Positions 17,546-25,834 of a DNA stretch of 64,000 nt are shown here, one piece after another. The first letter of the stretch is position 1, and every line of letters begins with the position of its first letter. Made by a program: the position numbers and the translations under genes. The DNA is from Mycolicibacterium alvei (lineage in GTDB: Bacteria > Actinomycetota > Actinomycetes > Mycobacteriales > Mycobacteriaceae): contig NZ_AP022565.1 of assembly GCF_010727325.1 (NCBI RefSeq), positions 1,736,001-1,800,000 of the forward strand, read 5' to 3'. The notes below the pieces were generated by a model. That model ran no database searches. It saw only the letters and a program-made list of their open reading frames with translations, and was not told where the DNA came from.

Positions 17546-17564
17546 ACTGTATGGGCAACTGTAT
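17546..17564. promoter_or_regulatory. direct repeat ACTGTAT in divergent promoter
   Basis: ACTGTAT occurs twice with a 12-bp period (17546-17552 and 17558-17564), 24 nt before the GTG at 17589. The period is near one helical turn, so one protein face could contact both. It could also be two overlapping -10-like elements. Confidence 0.35.
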
Positions 17565-17588
17565 AGATTGGGAAAGGCTGGAATCCAG

Positions 17589-18383
17589 GTGAGTGACGGT
17601 TCGGTGACCACGTCCCGCGCGGACTCCACCCTGCGCATCACCCTCGACCGCCCATCGCGGCGTAACTCGTTGAACCATCAGATGATCGACGAGCTGGTCA
17701 GCATCTTGTCGGCGGCTGCCTACGACGATTCCCTGCGGGCGATTGCCCTCACCGGCGCCGGTGAGGACTTCTGCGCCGGAGCCGACTGGGTCGCCACCAA
17801 CAGCACCGGGCAGCGCCCTCGGACCGGTGACCTGGTCCGGAGAATCCCGCACACCGCGCACCGCGTCATCGAGTTGGTGGCCACCATCCAGCTTCCGGTG
17901 GTGTGCACGGTGCGCGGCTGGGCGGTTGGGTTGGGCTGCAACCTGGCACTGGCCGCCGACTTCACGATCGCCGACACCGGGGCCACCCTCTGGGAACCGT
18001 TCATGAACCGTGGATTCACCCCCGACTCCGGGGCGACCTGGCTGCTGCCGCGACTGGCCGGGGTGGCCCGCGCCAAGCGGATGCTGCTGCTCGGCGAGAA
18101 GGTCAGTGGATCGCAGGCGGCCGACTGGGGACTGATCCACAGCGCAGTCCCCGCCAACCAGTTGGATACGGCAGTGGACTCCCTATTGGCGCAGCTGGCC
18201 GCCGGGCCGACCGTCGCCATCGGACTGGCCAAACAGGCCATCGCCTACGGCCAGCACGCGACCCTGACCCAGTCCATGAACCAAGAATTGTCCAACCTGG
18301 AACTCTCTTGCCGCGCAGGCGATTTCAAAGAAGGCCTGGCCGCGTTCCGGGAACACCGCGATCCGGACTTCACCGGACGATAA
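17589..18383 (+). CDS. enoyl-CoA hydratase/isomerase family protein (PaaG-like)
   Basis: GTG 17589 is chosen for its GG-rich leader (GGAATCCAG) and good crotonase N-terminus; an upstream TTG at 17568 lies in the promoter. The 264 residues carry ITLDRPSRRNSL, EDFCAGADW and RGWAVGLG. Both hydratase glutamates are replaced (Asn in GLGCNLAL; Phe in EPFMNRG), but the Asp of FTPDSGATWLLPRL is present, as in PaaG-type isomerases, where that Asp acts. Isomerisation or ring-expansion chemistry on a CoA ester is therefore more likely than hydration. It opens an operon of three crotonases followed by three ligases. Confidence 0.86.
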   Translation: MSDGSVTTSRADSTLRITLDRPSRRNSLNHQMIDELVSILSAAAYDDSLRAIALTGAGEDFCAGADWVATNSTGQRPRTGDLVRRIPHTAHRVIELVATIQLPVVCTVRGWAVGLGCNLALAADFTIADTGATLWEPFMNRGFTPDSGATWLLPRLAGVARAKRMLLLGEKVSGSQAADWGLIHSAVPANQLDTAVDSLLAQLAAGPTVAIGLAKQAIAYGQHATLTQSMNQELSNLELSCRAGDFKEGLAAFREHRDPDFTGR

Positions 18384-18392
18384 GAGGAATCG

Positions 18393-19199
18393 ATGACTGA
18401 TTACGAGACCATCAAATACGAGGTGGACGGCCACAAGGCCACCATCACGCTGAATCGACCCGACGCGCTCAATGCACTGTCGCCGCACATGATCACCGAA
18501 CTGCGGGCCGCCTACGACGAAGCCGAGAACGACGACAACGTCTGGCTGATGATCGTCACCGCCGCCGGACGGGCCTTCTGCACCGGCGCCGACGTCAAGG
18601 AGATCCCCGGCGACGGCAAGGTCATCAACGAGCGGCCCTACCTGTCCACCTACGAGCAGTGGGAAGCACCGCAGGAGGGCACCCCGCCGTTTCGCACCAT
18701 GGCCAAGCCGGTCGTGGTGGCGATCAACGGAATCTGTTGCGGCGCCGGGCTGGACTGGGTCACCACCGGCGATATCGTGATCGCCTCGGACAAGGCGACG
18801 TTCTTCGACCCTCATGTGAGCATCGGTCTGGTTGCCGCCCGCGAAATGGTGCGCCTGGCCCGCGCCCTCCCCCGGTCGGTGGCGCTGCGGATGGCGCTGA
18901 TGGGCAAGCACGAGCGGATGACGGTCGAGCGCGCATACGAACTCGGGTTGATCACCGAGATCGTCGAACACGCTCACCTGCTCGAGCGTGCCCACGAGAT
19001 CGCCGACACCGTCTGTCTCAATGCCCCGCTGGCGGTACGCGGAACCCGGTTGGCCATTCACAAGACGCTGGATCTGCCGCTGCACGAGGGCGAGATCCTG
19101 GCCGAGACGTTCCGCGAGCGCGTGGTCCGCACCGAGGATGCCCTGGAAGGACCGCGGGCGTTCGTCGAGAAGCGCAAGCCCAACTGGCAGGCACGCTGA
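18393..19199 (+). CDS. enoyl-CoA hydratase/isomerase family protein
   Basis: 268 residues with AAGAGGA 6-12 nt before ATG. Crotonase marks: ITLNRPDALNALS, RAFCTGADVK and NGICCGAG. The first catalytic Glu position holds Asp (GAGLDWVT) and the second His (FDPHVSIG). The next gene shares the DxHVSxGLV signature, so the two are a divergent tandem pair of one subfamily. The unusual His could act as a base in a hydratase, hydrolase or lyase reaction; I cannot assign which. Confidence 0.86.
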   Translation: MTDYETIKYEVDGHKATITLNRPDALNALSPHMITELRAAYDEAENDDNVWLMIVTAAGRAFCTGADVKEIPGDGKVINERPYLSTYEQWEAPQEGTPPFRTMAKPVVVAINGICCGAGLDWVTTGDIVIASDKATFFDPHVSIGLVAAREMVRLARALPRSVALRMALMGKHERMTVERAYELGLITEIVEHAHLLERAHEIADTVCLNAPLAVRGTRLAIHKTLDLPLHEGEILAETFRERVVRTEDALEGPRAFVEKRKPNWQAR

Positions 19200-19201
19200 C
19201 A

Positions 19202-19975
19202 GTGGAAACCATCCTGCTCGACCTGGACCACGAGACCCGTGTCGCTACGGTGACGCTGAATCGCCCCGATTCACTGAATTCGTTCAACCGGGCCATGTGT
19301 CACGAAATGCGCGACGCCTGGCACACGATCAAAGATGACGAAGGCATCAACGCGGTGGTGTTGCGGGCAGCCGGTGACCGGGCGTTCAGCGCCGGACTCG
19401 ACGTGAAATCAAGCTACGGACAACCCGAGATCGTGTGGAACCACGAGGATCCCGGTGAACTGCTCAGCCCCAAATGGCAGAAGATGTGGAAACCGGTGGT
19501 CTGCGCGGTGCAAGGCATGTGCACGGCCGGGGCGCTGTATTTCGTCAACGAGGCCGACGTGGTGATCTGCTCGCAGGAGGCCACCTTCTTCGATTCCCAC
19601 GTCAGCGCCGGACTGGTGTCGGCGCTCGAGCCGATCGGGCTGATGCGCCGGGTCGGGCTCGGTGACACCTTGCGAATGGCGTTGATGGGCAACGACGAAC
19701 GCGTGGGCGCCGAGACCGCGCTGCGCATCGGACTGGTCACCGAGGTGGTGGCCAGAGATCAGCTGTGGGCCCGCGCGCACGAGATCGCCGCCACCATCGC
19801 CGCGAAGCCGCCGACGGCGACGCAGGGCACGGTGAAGGCCATCTGGGAGTCCCTGGACAAGCCTTACCGCGCCGCCATGGACCAGGGTCTGATCTACACC
19901 AGGCTGGGCAATCCGATCGCCAAGACCGAGCTGGCCGAACGCCCGCTGCCCAAGACTGCGCCGCGGGTCCGCTGA
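19202..19975 (+). CDS. enoyl-CoA hydratase/isomerase family protein
   Basis: 257 residues from GTG 19202, 2 nt after the previous stop. It shares with its neighbour the VTLNRPDSLNSF head, the RAFSAGLDVKS oxyanion segment and FDSHVSAGLVSALEP, again with His where hydratases have the second Glu. The first Glu position falls at Tyr (GALYFVNE), a more drastic change than in the neighbour. It may act as a partner subunit or on a different substrate. Its TGA overlaps the ATG of the ligase gene by one base. Confidence 0.85.
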   Translation: METILLDLDHETRVATVTLNRPDSLNSFNRAMCHEMRDAWHTIKDDEGINAVVLRAAGDRAFSAGLDVKSSYGQPEIVWNHEDPGELLSPKWQKMWKPVVCAVQGMCTAGALYFVNEADVVICSQEATFFDSHVSAGLVSALEPIGLMRRVGLGDTLRMALMGNDERVGAETALRIGLVTEVVARDQLWARAHEIAATIAAKPPTATQGTVKAIWESLDKPYRAAMDQGLIYTRLGNPIAKTELAERPLPKTAPRVR

Positions 19976-21420
19976 TGGTGCATCCACTTTCACGGCGCAT
20001 CGACGAGGTCCTCGATCTGGACCCGGCCGCACGTGCCATCCAGTACGACGGCCAGTGGTCCACCTGGGGCCAGGTCGCGACGCTCGCGCGGCGCATCGGC
20101 GCGTTGTCGGCCGGCGCGCGGGTCGGAATCATGCTGCGCAACCAGCCCGCCCACGTAGCAGCCTTACTCGGTGTGCTGGGTGCCGGCGGCACCGTCGTGG
20201 TGATCAACCCGTCCCGCGGAGACGAGCGCACCCGTGCCGACGTCGAAGCGCTGCACCTACCTGTGCTGATCGGCCTGACCGAGGACATCGCCACGTTGGC
20301 GACGCCCTCCCCGACGACCACGACGGTGACGATCCGCGATCTCGACACCGCACCCGAGGTGGTCCCGGCCCCTGGTCCGGCTCACGATGCAGGTCGGCCG
20401 GGCGTGGCGGTGTGGATGTTGACCAGCGGCACCACCGGCCCACCGAAACGGGTCGATCTCACCTACGACATGCTGGCTCGCAGCGTCATGGGCGCCGACC
20501 CGGAGAATGCCCCGGCACCAACCGAACTGCGACGCGGGGTGGCTATCGTCAACTCCCCGCTGGTTCACGTCGGCGGAGTCTTCCGGGTGTTGTTGTGTAT
20601 CGCCGAGGCCCGGACGTTCTTGCTGCTGCCCAAGTTCGAGCTTCACCGCTGGGCCGACGCCGTGCGAGAGCATCAGCCGCGGGCCGTGTCGCTGGTGCCT
20701 GCGGCACTGCGCATGGTGCTGCACTCCCAGCTCACCCGCGACGACCTCGCCGGTATCCGCGCGGTCACCTCCGGCACCGCGCCGCTGTCGGCCGACGACG
20801 CCGACGCCTTCACCGAGAAGTTCGGCATCCCGGTGCTGACCTCCTATGCCGCCACGGAATTCGGCGGCGGTGTGGCCGGCTGGACGCTGGCCGACCACCA
20901 GAAGTACTGGAAAGCCAAGCGCGGCAGTGTGGGCCGGGCCAATCCCGGCGCGCGACTGCGCGTCGTCGACGAGGACGGCACACCGCTCCCACCGGATCAG
21001 CAAGGCTTGCTGGAGGTCAAACCTGCACAGTTCGACGCCGACGCGGACTGGTTGCGTACCACCGATCTGGCCCGCATCGATACCGACGGATTCGTATGGA
21101 TTCTCGGGCGCGCCGATCAGGCCATCATCCGCGGCGGATTCAAGGTGATGCCCGACGACGTCCGCACAGCGCTGGAGAGCCATCCCGCAGTGCGCGGCGC
21201 GGCGGTGATCGGCGTACCGGACGAGCGATTGGGCGAGACACCGGTGGCGATGGTCGAGTTGCGCACGCCTGCCCCCGCGGCCGAGCTCACCGACTATCTG
21301 CAGGGCCGGCTGGCCCGATACGAGATCCCCACCAGGATCGAGATCGTCGACACCATCCCGCGCACGCCGTCGGGCAAGGCTGATCTAGGTGCCGTCCGTG
21401 AGCACTTCGCCACCGGCTGA
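19975..21420 (+). CDS. AMP-dependent acyl-CoA ligase family protein
   Basis: 481 residues from the ATG that overlaps the upstream TGA. The A3 motif is TSGTTGPPKRV at about 144-154, A5 is SYAATEFGGG, A7 TTDLARID, and the catalytic lysine lies in PRTPSGKADL near the C-terminus. The N-terminal region is short for a FadD. It is most like the ligase at 34328 (both have TSGTTGPPKR followed by V/I), suggesting an old duplication inside this island. It is the first of three consecutive adenylate-forming enzymes whose genes overlap end to end. Confidence 0.87.
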   Translation: MVHPLSRRIDEVLDLDPAARAIQYDGQWSTWGQVATLARRIGALSAGARVGIMLRNQPAHVAALLGVLGAGGTVVVINPSRGDERTRADVEALHLPVLIGLTEDIATLATPSPTTTTVTIRDLDTAPEVVPAPGPAHDAGRPGVAVWMLTSGTTGPPKRVDLTYDMLARSVMGADPENAPAPTELRRGVAIVNSPLVHVGGVFRVLLCIAEARTFLLLPKFELHRWADAVREHQPRAVSLVPAALRMVLHSQLTRDDLAGIRAVTSGTAPLSADDADAFTEKFGIPVLTSYAATEFGGGVAGWTLADHQKYWKAKRGSVGRANPGARLRVVDEDGTPLPPDQQGLLEVKPAQFDADADWLRTTDLARIDTDGFVWILGRADQAIIRGGFKVMPDDVRTALESHPAVRGAAVIGVPDERLGETPVAMVELRTPAPAAELTDYLQGRLARYEIPTRIEIVDTIPRTPSGKADLGAVREHFATG

Positions 21421-22858
21421 CACGCTGGCCGCTCTGCTCGCGGGCCTACGCGACCGGGCCGACCATCCCCTGCTGATCTGCGACGACGAGCGGATCAGCT
21501 ACGCCGAGGCCGACATTCGCTCGGCCTCCGTCGCGTGCGGCCTGATCCGGCTAGGCGCAGGCAAGGGCACCCATATCGGGGTGCTCTATCCCAACGGCGT
21601 CGACTTCGTGGTGGCCGCGCTGGCCGCGGCACGAATCGGCGCGGTCGTGGTGCCCTACTCGACCTTTCTCACCGCGGCCGAGCTGGAGACCCAGCTACGT
21701 GACAGCGATACCGCGATCCTGCTCTCGGCACGCTCCTACCGGAATCACGAATACGCGCAACGCCTTTCCGATGTCGACACCCCGTGTCTGAGACACGTGT
21801 TGTTCGATCTCCCTTGCGCTGACGTCCCGGCGCCGGCCGACATCGAAGACGATGTCGACGGCTCCGATCCCCTGGCCATCATCTACACCTCGGGCTCAAC
21901 CGGTCCGCCCAAGGGAGCGGTACACACTCACGCATCGCTGATCGGCCATCAACGCCACCTCAACGCGATCCGAGGCTTGACCGCGACCGACCGGCTCTTC
22001 TGCAATTCGCCGTTCTTCTGGATCGGTGGTTTCGCATTCGGTCTGCTGGCCACGGTGTCCGCCGGTGCCACGCTGATCTGCTCGAATGCCACCGACCCGG
22101 CCATCACCCTCGACCTCATCGAAGCCGAGAGGCCCACCGTCACCAATGGTTTCGCCGCCGGGATCGCGCATCTCACCCGCCACCCGTCCTACCCCGACCG
22201 GCGCTTCACGGCCCGCCGCGGCAACCTCTACCCGATCATGGCGCCCGAGGTTCGTCCGACCGATCCCGAGCTTCGCCACAACATGCTCGGCATGACCGAA
22301 GCCGGCAGCGTGGTGTTGATCGACGGGGACGAAACCGATCAGCCCGAACACCGGCGCGGCTCCTACGGTCGCCCGGCGGCCGGGTTCGAGACCAAGCTGC
22401 TCAACACCGGCGAACTGTGTATCCGCGGACCTCATCTGATGCAGAGCTACTACGGACGCACCAGGGAAGACTGCTTCGACGCCGACGGCTGGTTCCACAC
22501 CGGAGACCTGGTGCGCGTGGACCCGGAGGGGTACTTCTACTTTCTGGGACGCGCAGGCTCGATGATCAAAACCTCGGGCGCCAATGTGACACCTGGCGAG
22601 GTGGAAAAAGCCCTCGCAACACTGGGATTCACTGCGCATGTGCTCGGTCTGCCCGATGAGGTGCGCGGCCAGGTCGTCGCCGCCGTCATCGTCGCCGATC
22701 GGCGGGTCGACTTCGACGCCCTACGTCAGGCGCTGCGAGCAGAGTTGTCCGCATACAAGATTCCGCGGGCATTCGCGGTATGCCCACCCGCCCAGGTGCC
22801 GATGCTGTCCAGCGGCAAGGTCGACATGCCGGCATTGGCGAGGCTGTTCGGTGCCTGA
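21389..22858 (+). CDS. AMP-dependent acyl-CoA ligase family protein
   Basis: 489 residues; GTG 21389 (or 21398) lies inside the previous gene, a 32-bp overlap. It has A3 YTSGSTGPPKGA near 172-183, the LGMTEAGSV segment as A5, A7 HTGDLVRVD, and the late lysine SSGKVDM. An unusual feature is the compact, Pro-rich stretch between A3 and A5, including a PFFWIGGFAFG segment. The same PFFW-GGF signature recurs in the third ligase, so these two are the closer pair. Likely a CoA ligase for a branched or cyclic acid. Confidence 0.87.
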   Translation: MPSVSTSPPADTLAALLAGLRDRADHPLLICDDERISYAEADIRSASVACGLIRLGAGKGTHIGVLYPNGVDFVVAALAAARIGAVVVPYSTFLTAAELETQLRDSDTAILLSARSYRNHEYAQRLSDVDTPCLRHVLFDLPCADVPAPADIEDDVDGSDPLAIIYTSGSTGPPKGAVHTHASLIGHQRHLNAIRGLTATDRLFCNSPFFWIGGFAFGLLATVSAGATLICSNATDPAITLDLIEAERPTVTNGFAAGIAHLTRHPSYPDRRFTARRGNLYPIMAPEVRPTDPELRHNMLGMTEAGSVVLIDGDETDQPEHRRGSYGRPAAGFETKLLNTGELCIRGPHLMQSYYGRTREDCFDADGWFHTGDLVRVDPEGYFYFLGRAGSMIKTSGANVTPGEVEKALATLGFTAHVLGLPDEVRGQVVAAVIVADRRVDFDALRQALRAELSAYKIPRAFAVCPPAQVPMLSSGKVDMPALARLFGA

Positions 22859-24329
22859 GCCAGGACCTGACACCATCGATGCGCTGCTTCATCACCATGC
22901 GGCGTCCACCAAACCCATGGTGATCGATCCCGATACCCGCATCAGTTACGCCGAACTCGACGCCGGCACCCGCGAACTGGCCGCCGGACTCATTCGCGCC
23001 GGTATCGCCAAGGGGTCTCGGGTCGGCCTGATCATGCCCAACTCCGCCGACTGGGTACGGATTGCCCTGGCAATCACCAGAATAGGGGCGATCCTCGTCC
23101 CGCTGAGCACACTGCTGACCAGCCGGGAACTCACCGCACAGCTGCGGACCGCCTCCGTGCAGTACCTGATCGCCGTCGAACAGTTTCGCGGCCGCCGTTA
23201 CCCGCACGATCCGGTGCCGTCGCTGCGCGAGACCTGGACACCCGATGACATCCTGGCCTTCACCGGCAGCGCGTCACTGCCGCCCGTGCGGCCCAGCGAC
23301 CCATTGGTCATCATGTTCACCTCGGGCAGCAGTGGCGCACCGAAAGGCGTCGTCCACTCCCACCTGAACGCCTTGGCTGCGGTGCGGTCCGGGCTCCATG
23401 CCCGGTGCATCGACACCGAGACCCGGCTGTATCTGCCGATGCCGTTCTTCTGGGTAGGCGGTTTCGGCGCAGGCGTCCTGTCGGCACTGGTGGCCGGGGC
23501 CACGCTGGTGACCGAGCCTGTTCCCCACCCCGAGGCCACCCTGAAACTCCTTCAGCGTGAGCAGGTTACGTTGTTCCGCGGGTGGCCCGAGCAGGCCGAG
23601 GCGCTCGCCCGCCATCCCGCGGACGTCGACCTGTCTGCGCTACGAGCGGGGAGCCTGGAGGCCCTGCTCCCCGCCAACCTACGTTCTGAGCCCGGCGCGC
23701 GGGCATCGCTGTTCGGGATGACCGAATCGTTCGGGCCCTACTGTGGCTATCCGGCGGATGTCGACATGCCCCGTTCCGCGTGGGGAAGCTGCGGTAAACC
23801 GTTCCCGGGAATGGACGTTCGCATCGTCGACTCCGCAACCGGTCAGCCGCTGCCCTCCGGCGCGGTCGGCGAGATCCAGATCCGCGGGCGCCATGTCATG
23901 CGCGGGATCTGCCGACGCAGTCGCGAAGACGTCTTCACCCGGGACGGCTACTACCCCACGGGCGATCTCGGGTACCTCGACACTGACGGATTCCTGTTCC
24001 ATCGCGGCCGCTCCGACGACATGTTCAAAGTCCGCGGCGCGACCGTATACCCGAGTGAGGTGCAGCGGGCGCTTCGGTGCCTGCCCGGAGTCCGGGCAGC
24101 TCACGTCGTGAACGTTCCTGACGGTCAGGCCAATCGGGTGGGCGCCGTGCTCGTCGGCGACCGACTCTCGGTGGAGACGCTGCGGACCGCGACACAGGCC
24201 GCCATCAGCTCGTTCAAGGTGCCCACGCTCTGGCTGCTGCTCGACGACGAGGACGCGGTTCCGCGCGGAGCCACCGGGAAGGTCGACAACACCGCCCTGC
24301 GCGCCATGCTGAGGGACGGTGCGCTCTAG
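22851..24329 (+). CDS. AMP-dependent acyl-CoA ligase family protein
   Basis: 492 residues from GTG 22851, overlapping the previous gene by 8 bp; a longer in-frame start exists but lies deep inside that gene. Motifs: A3 FTSGSSGAPKGV near 157, PFFWVGGFGAG as in the second ligase, FGMTESFGPYCG as A5, A7 PTGDLGYLD, and the late lysine GATGKVDN. It should form an acyl-adenylate and a CoA thioester. Its 3' end overlaps the convergent TetR gene by 4 bp. Three ligases in a row suggest different acids from one parent compound, or ligases acting before and after side-chain removal. Confidence 0.87.
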   Translation: MPEPGPDTIDALLHHHAASTKPMVIDPDTRISYAELDAGTRELAAGLIRAGIAKGSRVGLIMPNSADWVRIALAITRIGAILVPLSTLLTSRELTAQLRTASVQYLIAVEQFRGRRYPHDPVPSLRETWTPDDILAFTGSASLPPVRPSDPLVIMFTSGSSGAPKGVVHSHLNALAAVRSGLHARCIDTETRLYLPMPFFWVGGFGAGVLSALVAGATLVTEPVPHPEATLKLLQREQVTLFRGWPEQAEALARHPADVDLSALRAGSLEALLPANLRSEPGARASLFGMTESFGPYCGYPADVDMPRSAWGSCGKPFPGMDVRIVDSATGQPLPSGAVGEIQIRGRHVMRGICRRSREDVFTRDGYYPTGDLGYLDTDGFLFHRGRSDDMFKVRGATVYPSEVQRALRCLPGVRAAHVVNVPDGQANRVGAVLVGDRLSVETLRTATQAAISSFKVPTLWLLLDDEDAVPRGATGKVDNTALRAMLRDGAL

Positions 24330-24922
24330 CGGTTCCCGGTATTCCAGGGCGCCAGTAGCAGTTCACAGGCATACCGCACGTCCGCTACCGCGCTCTGTGC
24401 ATCGAGTTGCCCCGCCGTGGCCCAGGTCAGAATCCCGTACATACATTGCTCGACCATCCGGGCCAGCCGATGATCTTCATCGGCGGGTTCGACGACTCCT
24501 GCGACCGCCAGGATCCGCTCCCGCGTCGACAGGTCTGCCGGTGCGTCTGCCGACGACCGAATCGCGTTGATCGAAACCAACATCGCCCGGGCCAACGGCG
24601 GCTGCGCCAGCAGCCAGTTGGCGGCCTCGCCGAGGAAGTCACGCACTGCCGCGACGGGATCGTCCGGGATACCTGCCGGTTCGGGCATCGCTCGGACCGA
24701 CTCGACGAGCGCCGCGGCGAACAGATGATGTTTGGACGGGTAGTAGCGATAGAGCGTGCCGAGCGCAACGCCTGCCTCAGCGGCGACGTCTGCCATCTGG
24801 ACCCGCTCGAGCCCGTTCAACGCCCCCAGCCGGACCGCCGCGCGCAAGATGGCGGCATTGCGTGCCAGTTGACGGGGCGTCGACGCGTGCCCGGGTTCCC
24901 GTGGCGTTCCGATGCGCGGCAT
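24326..24922 (-). CDS. TetR family transcriptional regulator (KstR-like head)
   Basis: 198 residues. The recognition region VALGTLYRYYPSKHHLF near 52-68 is close to the corresponding segment of the cholesterol regulator KstR (VGTLYRYFPSK), and the size matches. The rest differs, and the usual KstR gene neighbours are absent, so it is a paralogue rather than KstR. It is divergent from the SDR operon, and a 16-bp palindrome resembling a KstR site with altered inner bases lies 22 bp upstream of its start. Probably a repressor of the 24992-27137 operon and of itself. Confidence 0.85.
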   Translation of the reverse strand: MPRIGTPREPGHASTPRQLARNAAILRAAVRLGALNGLERVQMADVAAEAGVALGTLYRYYPSKHHLFAAALVESVRAMPEPAGIPDDPVAAVRDFLGEAANWLLAQPPLARAMLVSINAIRSSADAPADLSTRERILAVAGVVEPADEDHRLARMVEQCMYGILTWATAGQLDAQSAVADVRYACELLLAPWNTGNR

Positions 24923-24943
24923 CGTGTCGAACTCCTCACATAA

Positions 24944-24959
24944 CTAGAATTGATTCTAG
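24944..24959. promoter_or_regulatory. palindromic operator, KstR-site-like
   Basis: CTAGAAT-tg-ATTCTAG is a perfect inverted repeat with 7-bp arms, 22 bp upstream of the TetR ATG and 33 bp upstream of the SDR GTG. The KstR consensus TnnAACnnGTTnna is matched except that the inner C and G are T and A, in line with a KstR paralogue of altered specificity. Confidence 0.6.
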
Positions 24960-24991
24960 AAATTTGGACAGGGCGATGCTACAACAGACTG

Positions 24992-25834
24992 GTGACCGAA
25001 CAAGAAGCCCAGCTCGGCATGACTGCATTCGACGCCCGCAAATACGGTCCGTGGGCCGTCATCACCGGCGGCTCGGAAGGTGTCGGCAGATCTTTCGCGC
25101 TCCGACTCGCCGCGGCCGGAATCCATCTGCTCCTACTCGCCCGCAGGTCAGGGCCACTGGAGGAGACGGCCGACCGCTGTCGCGCACTCGGGGTCGAGGT
25201 TCGCACCCTGAGTCTCGACCTCTCGGAGCCGTCCTCGGTCGATGCCGTCGCCGAGGCGGTCGCCGATGTCGAGGTGGGCCTGCTGGTCCACAACGCCGGC
25301 GCCAATACGCACAGCGCGGAGTTCCTCGACGGCGACCTTGCCGCGTTCCAACGGGTCATCGATCTGAACATCACCACTCCGCTGGCGTTGGTTCATCATT
25401 TCGGGGCCGCGATGCGCAGCCGCCGCCGTGGCGGCATCCTGCTGGTCGGGTCGATGGCCGGGTATCTCGGATCGAACCGGCACACGGTGTACGGCGGCGT
25501 CAAGGCATTCGGCAGGATCTTCGCCGAAAGCCTGTGGCTGGAATTGCGGGACGACAACGTCGACGTGCTCGAACTCGTCCTCGGAGTGACCCGAACCCCG
25601 GCGATGGAACGCGTCGGACTGAACTTCGACATCCCCGGAATGGTGGTATCCGAACCTGACGACGTCGCCGCAGAAGGTCTCGCCGCGCTCGGCAACGGCC
25701 CCGTGCACGTCGTATCGCAGCACGCGAAAGTTGCTCTTGCCCACAATAATCCGGACCGCGCCGCAACGATCCTGCGATCCGACAAGATGATGCGTCGGCT
25801 GATCGGCGCCGAAGGTCCGGACGACGCACGGTGA
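24992..25834 (+). CDS. SDR family oxidoreductase
   Basis: The start is placed at GTG 24992; a TTG at 24950 lies inside the palindrome and is unlikely, and ATG 25019 is an alternative. The 280 residues show ITGGSEGVGRS as the cofactor loop, HNAGAN, a catalytic Ser in LVGSMAGYL and Tyr-Lys in VYGGVKAF. The group resembles fatty-acyl or 3-ketoacyl reductase-type SDRs. The stop overlaps the next start (GTGA), so it is tightly coupled with the F420-type oxidoreductase, consistent with consecutive redox steps. Confidence 0.84.
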   Translation: MTEQEAQLGMTAFDARKYGPWAVITGGSEGVGRSFALRLAAAGIHLLLLARRSGPLEETADRCRALGVEVRTLSLDLSEPSSVDAVAEAVADVEVGLLVHNAGANTHSAEFLDGDLAAFQRVIDLNITTPLALVHHFGAAMRSRRRGGILLVGSMAGYLGSNRHTVYGGVKAFGRIFAESLWLELRDDNVDVLELVLGVTRTPAMERVGLNFDIPGMVVSEPDDVAAEGLAALGNGPVHVVSQHAKVALAHNNPDRAATILRSDKMMRRLIGAEGPDDAR

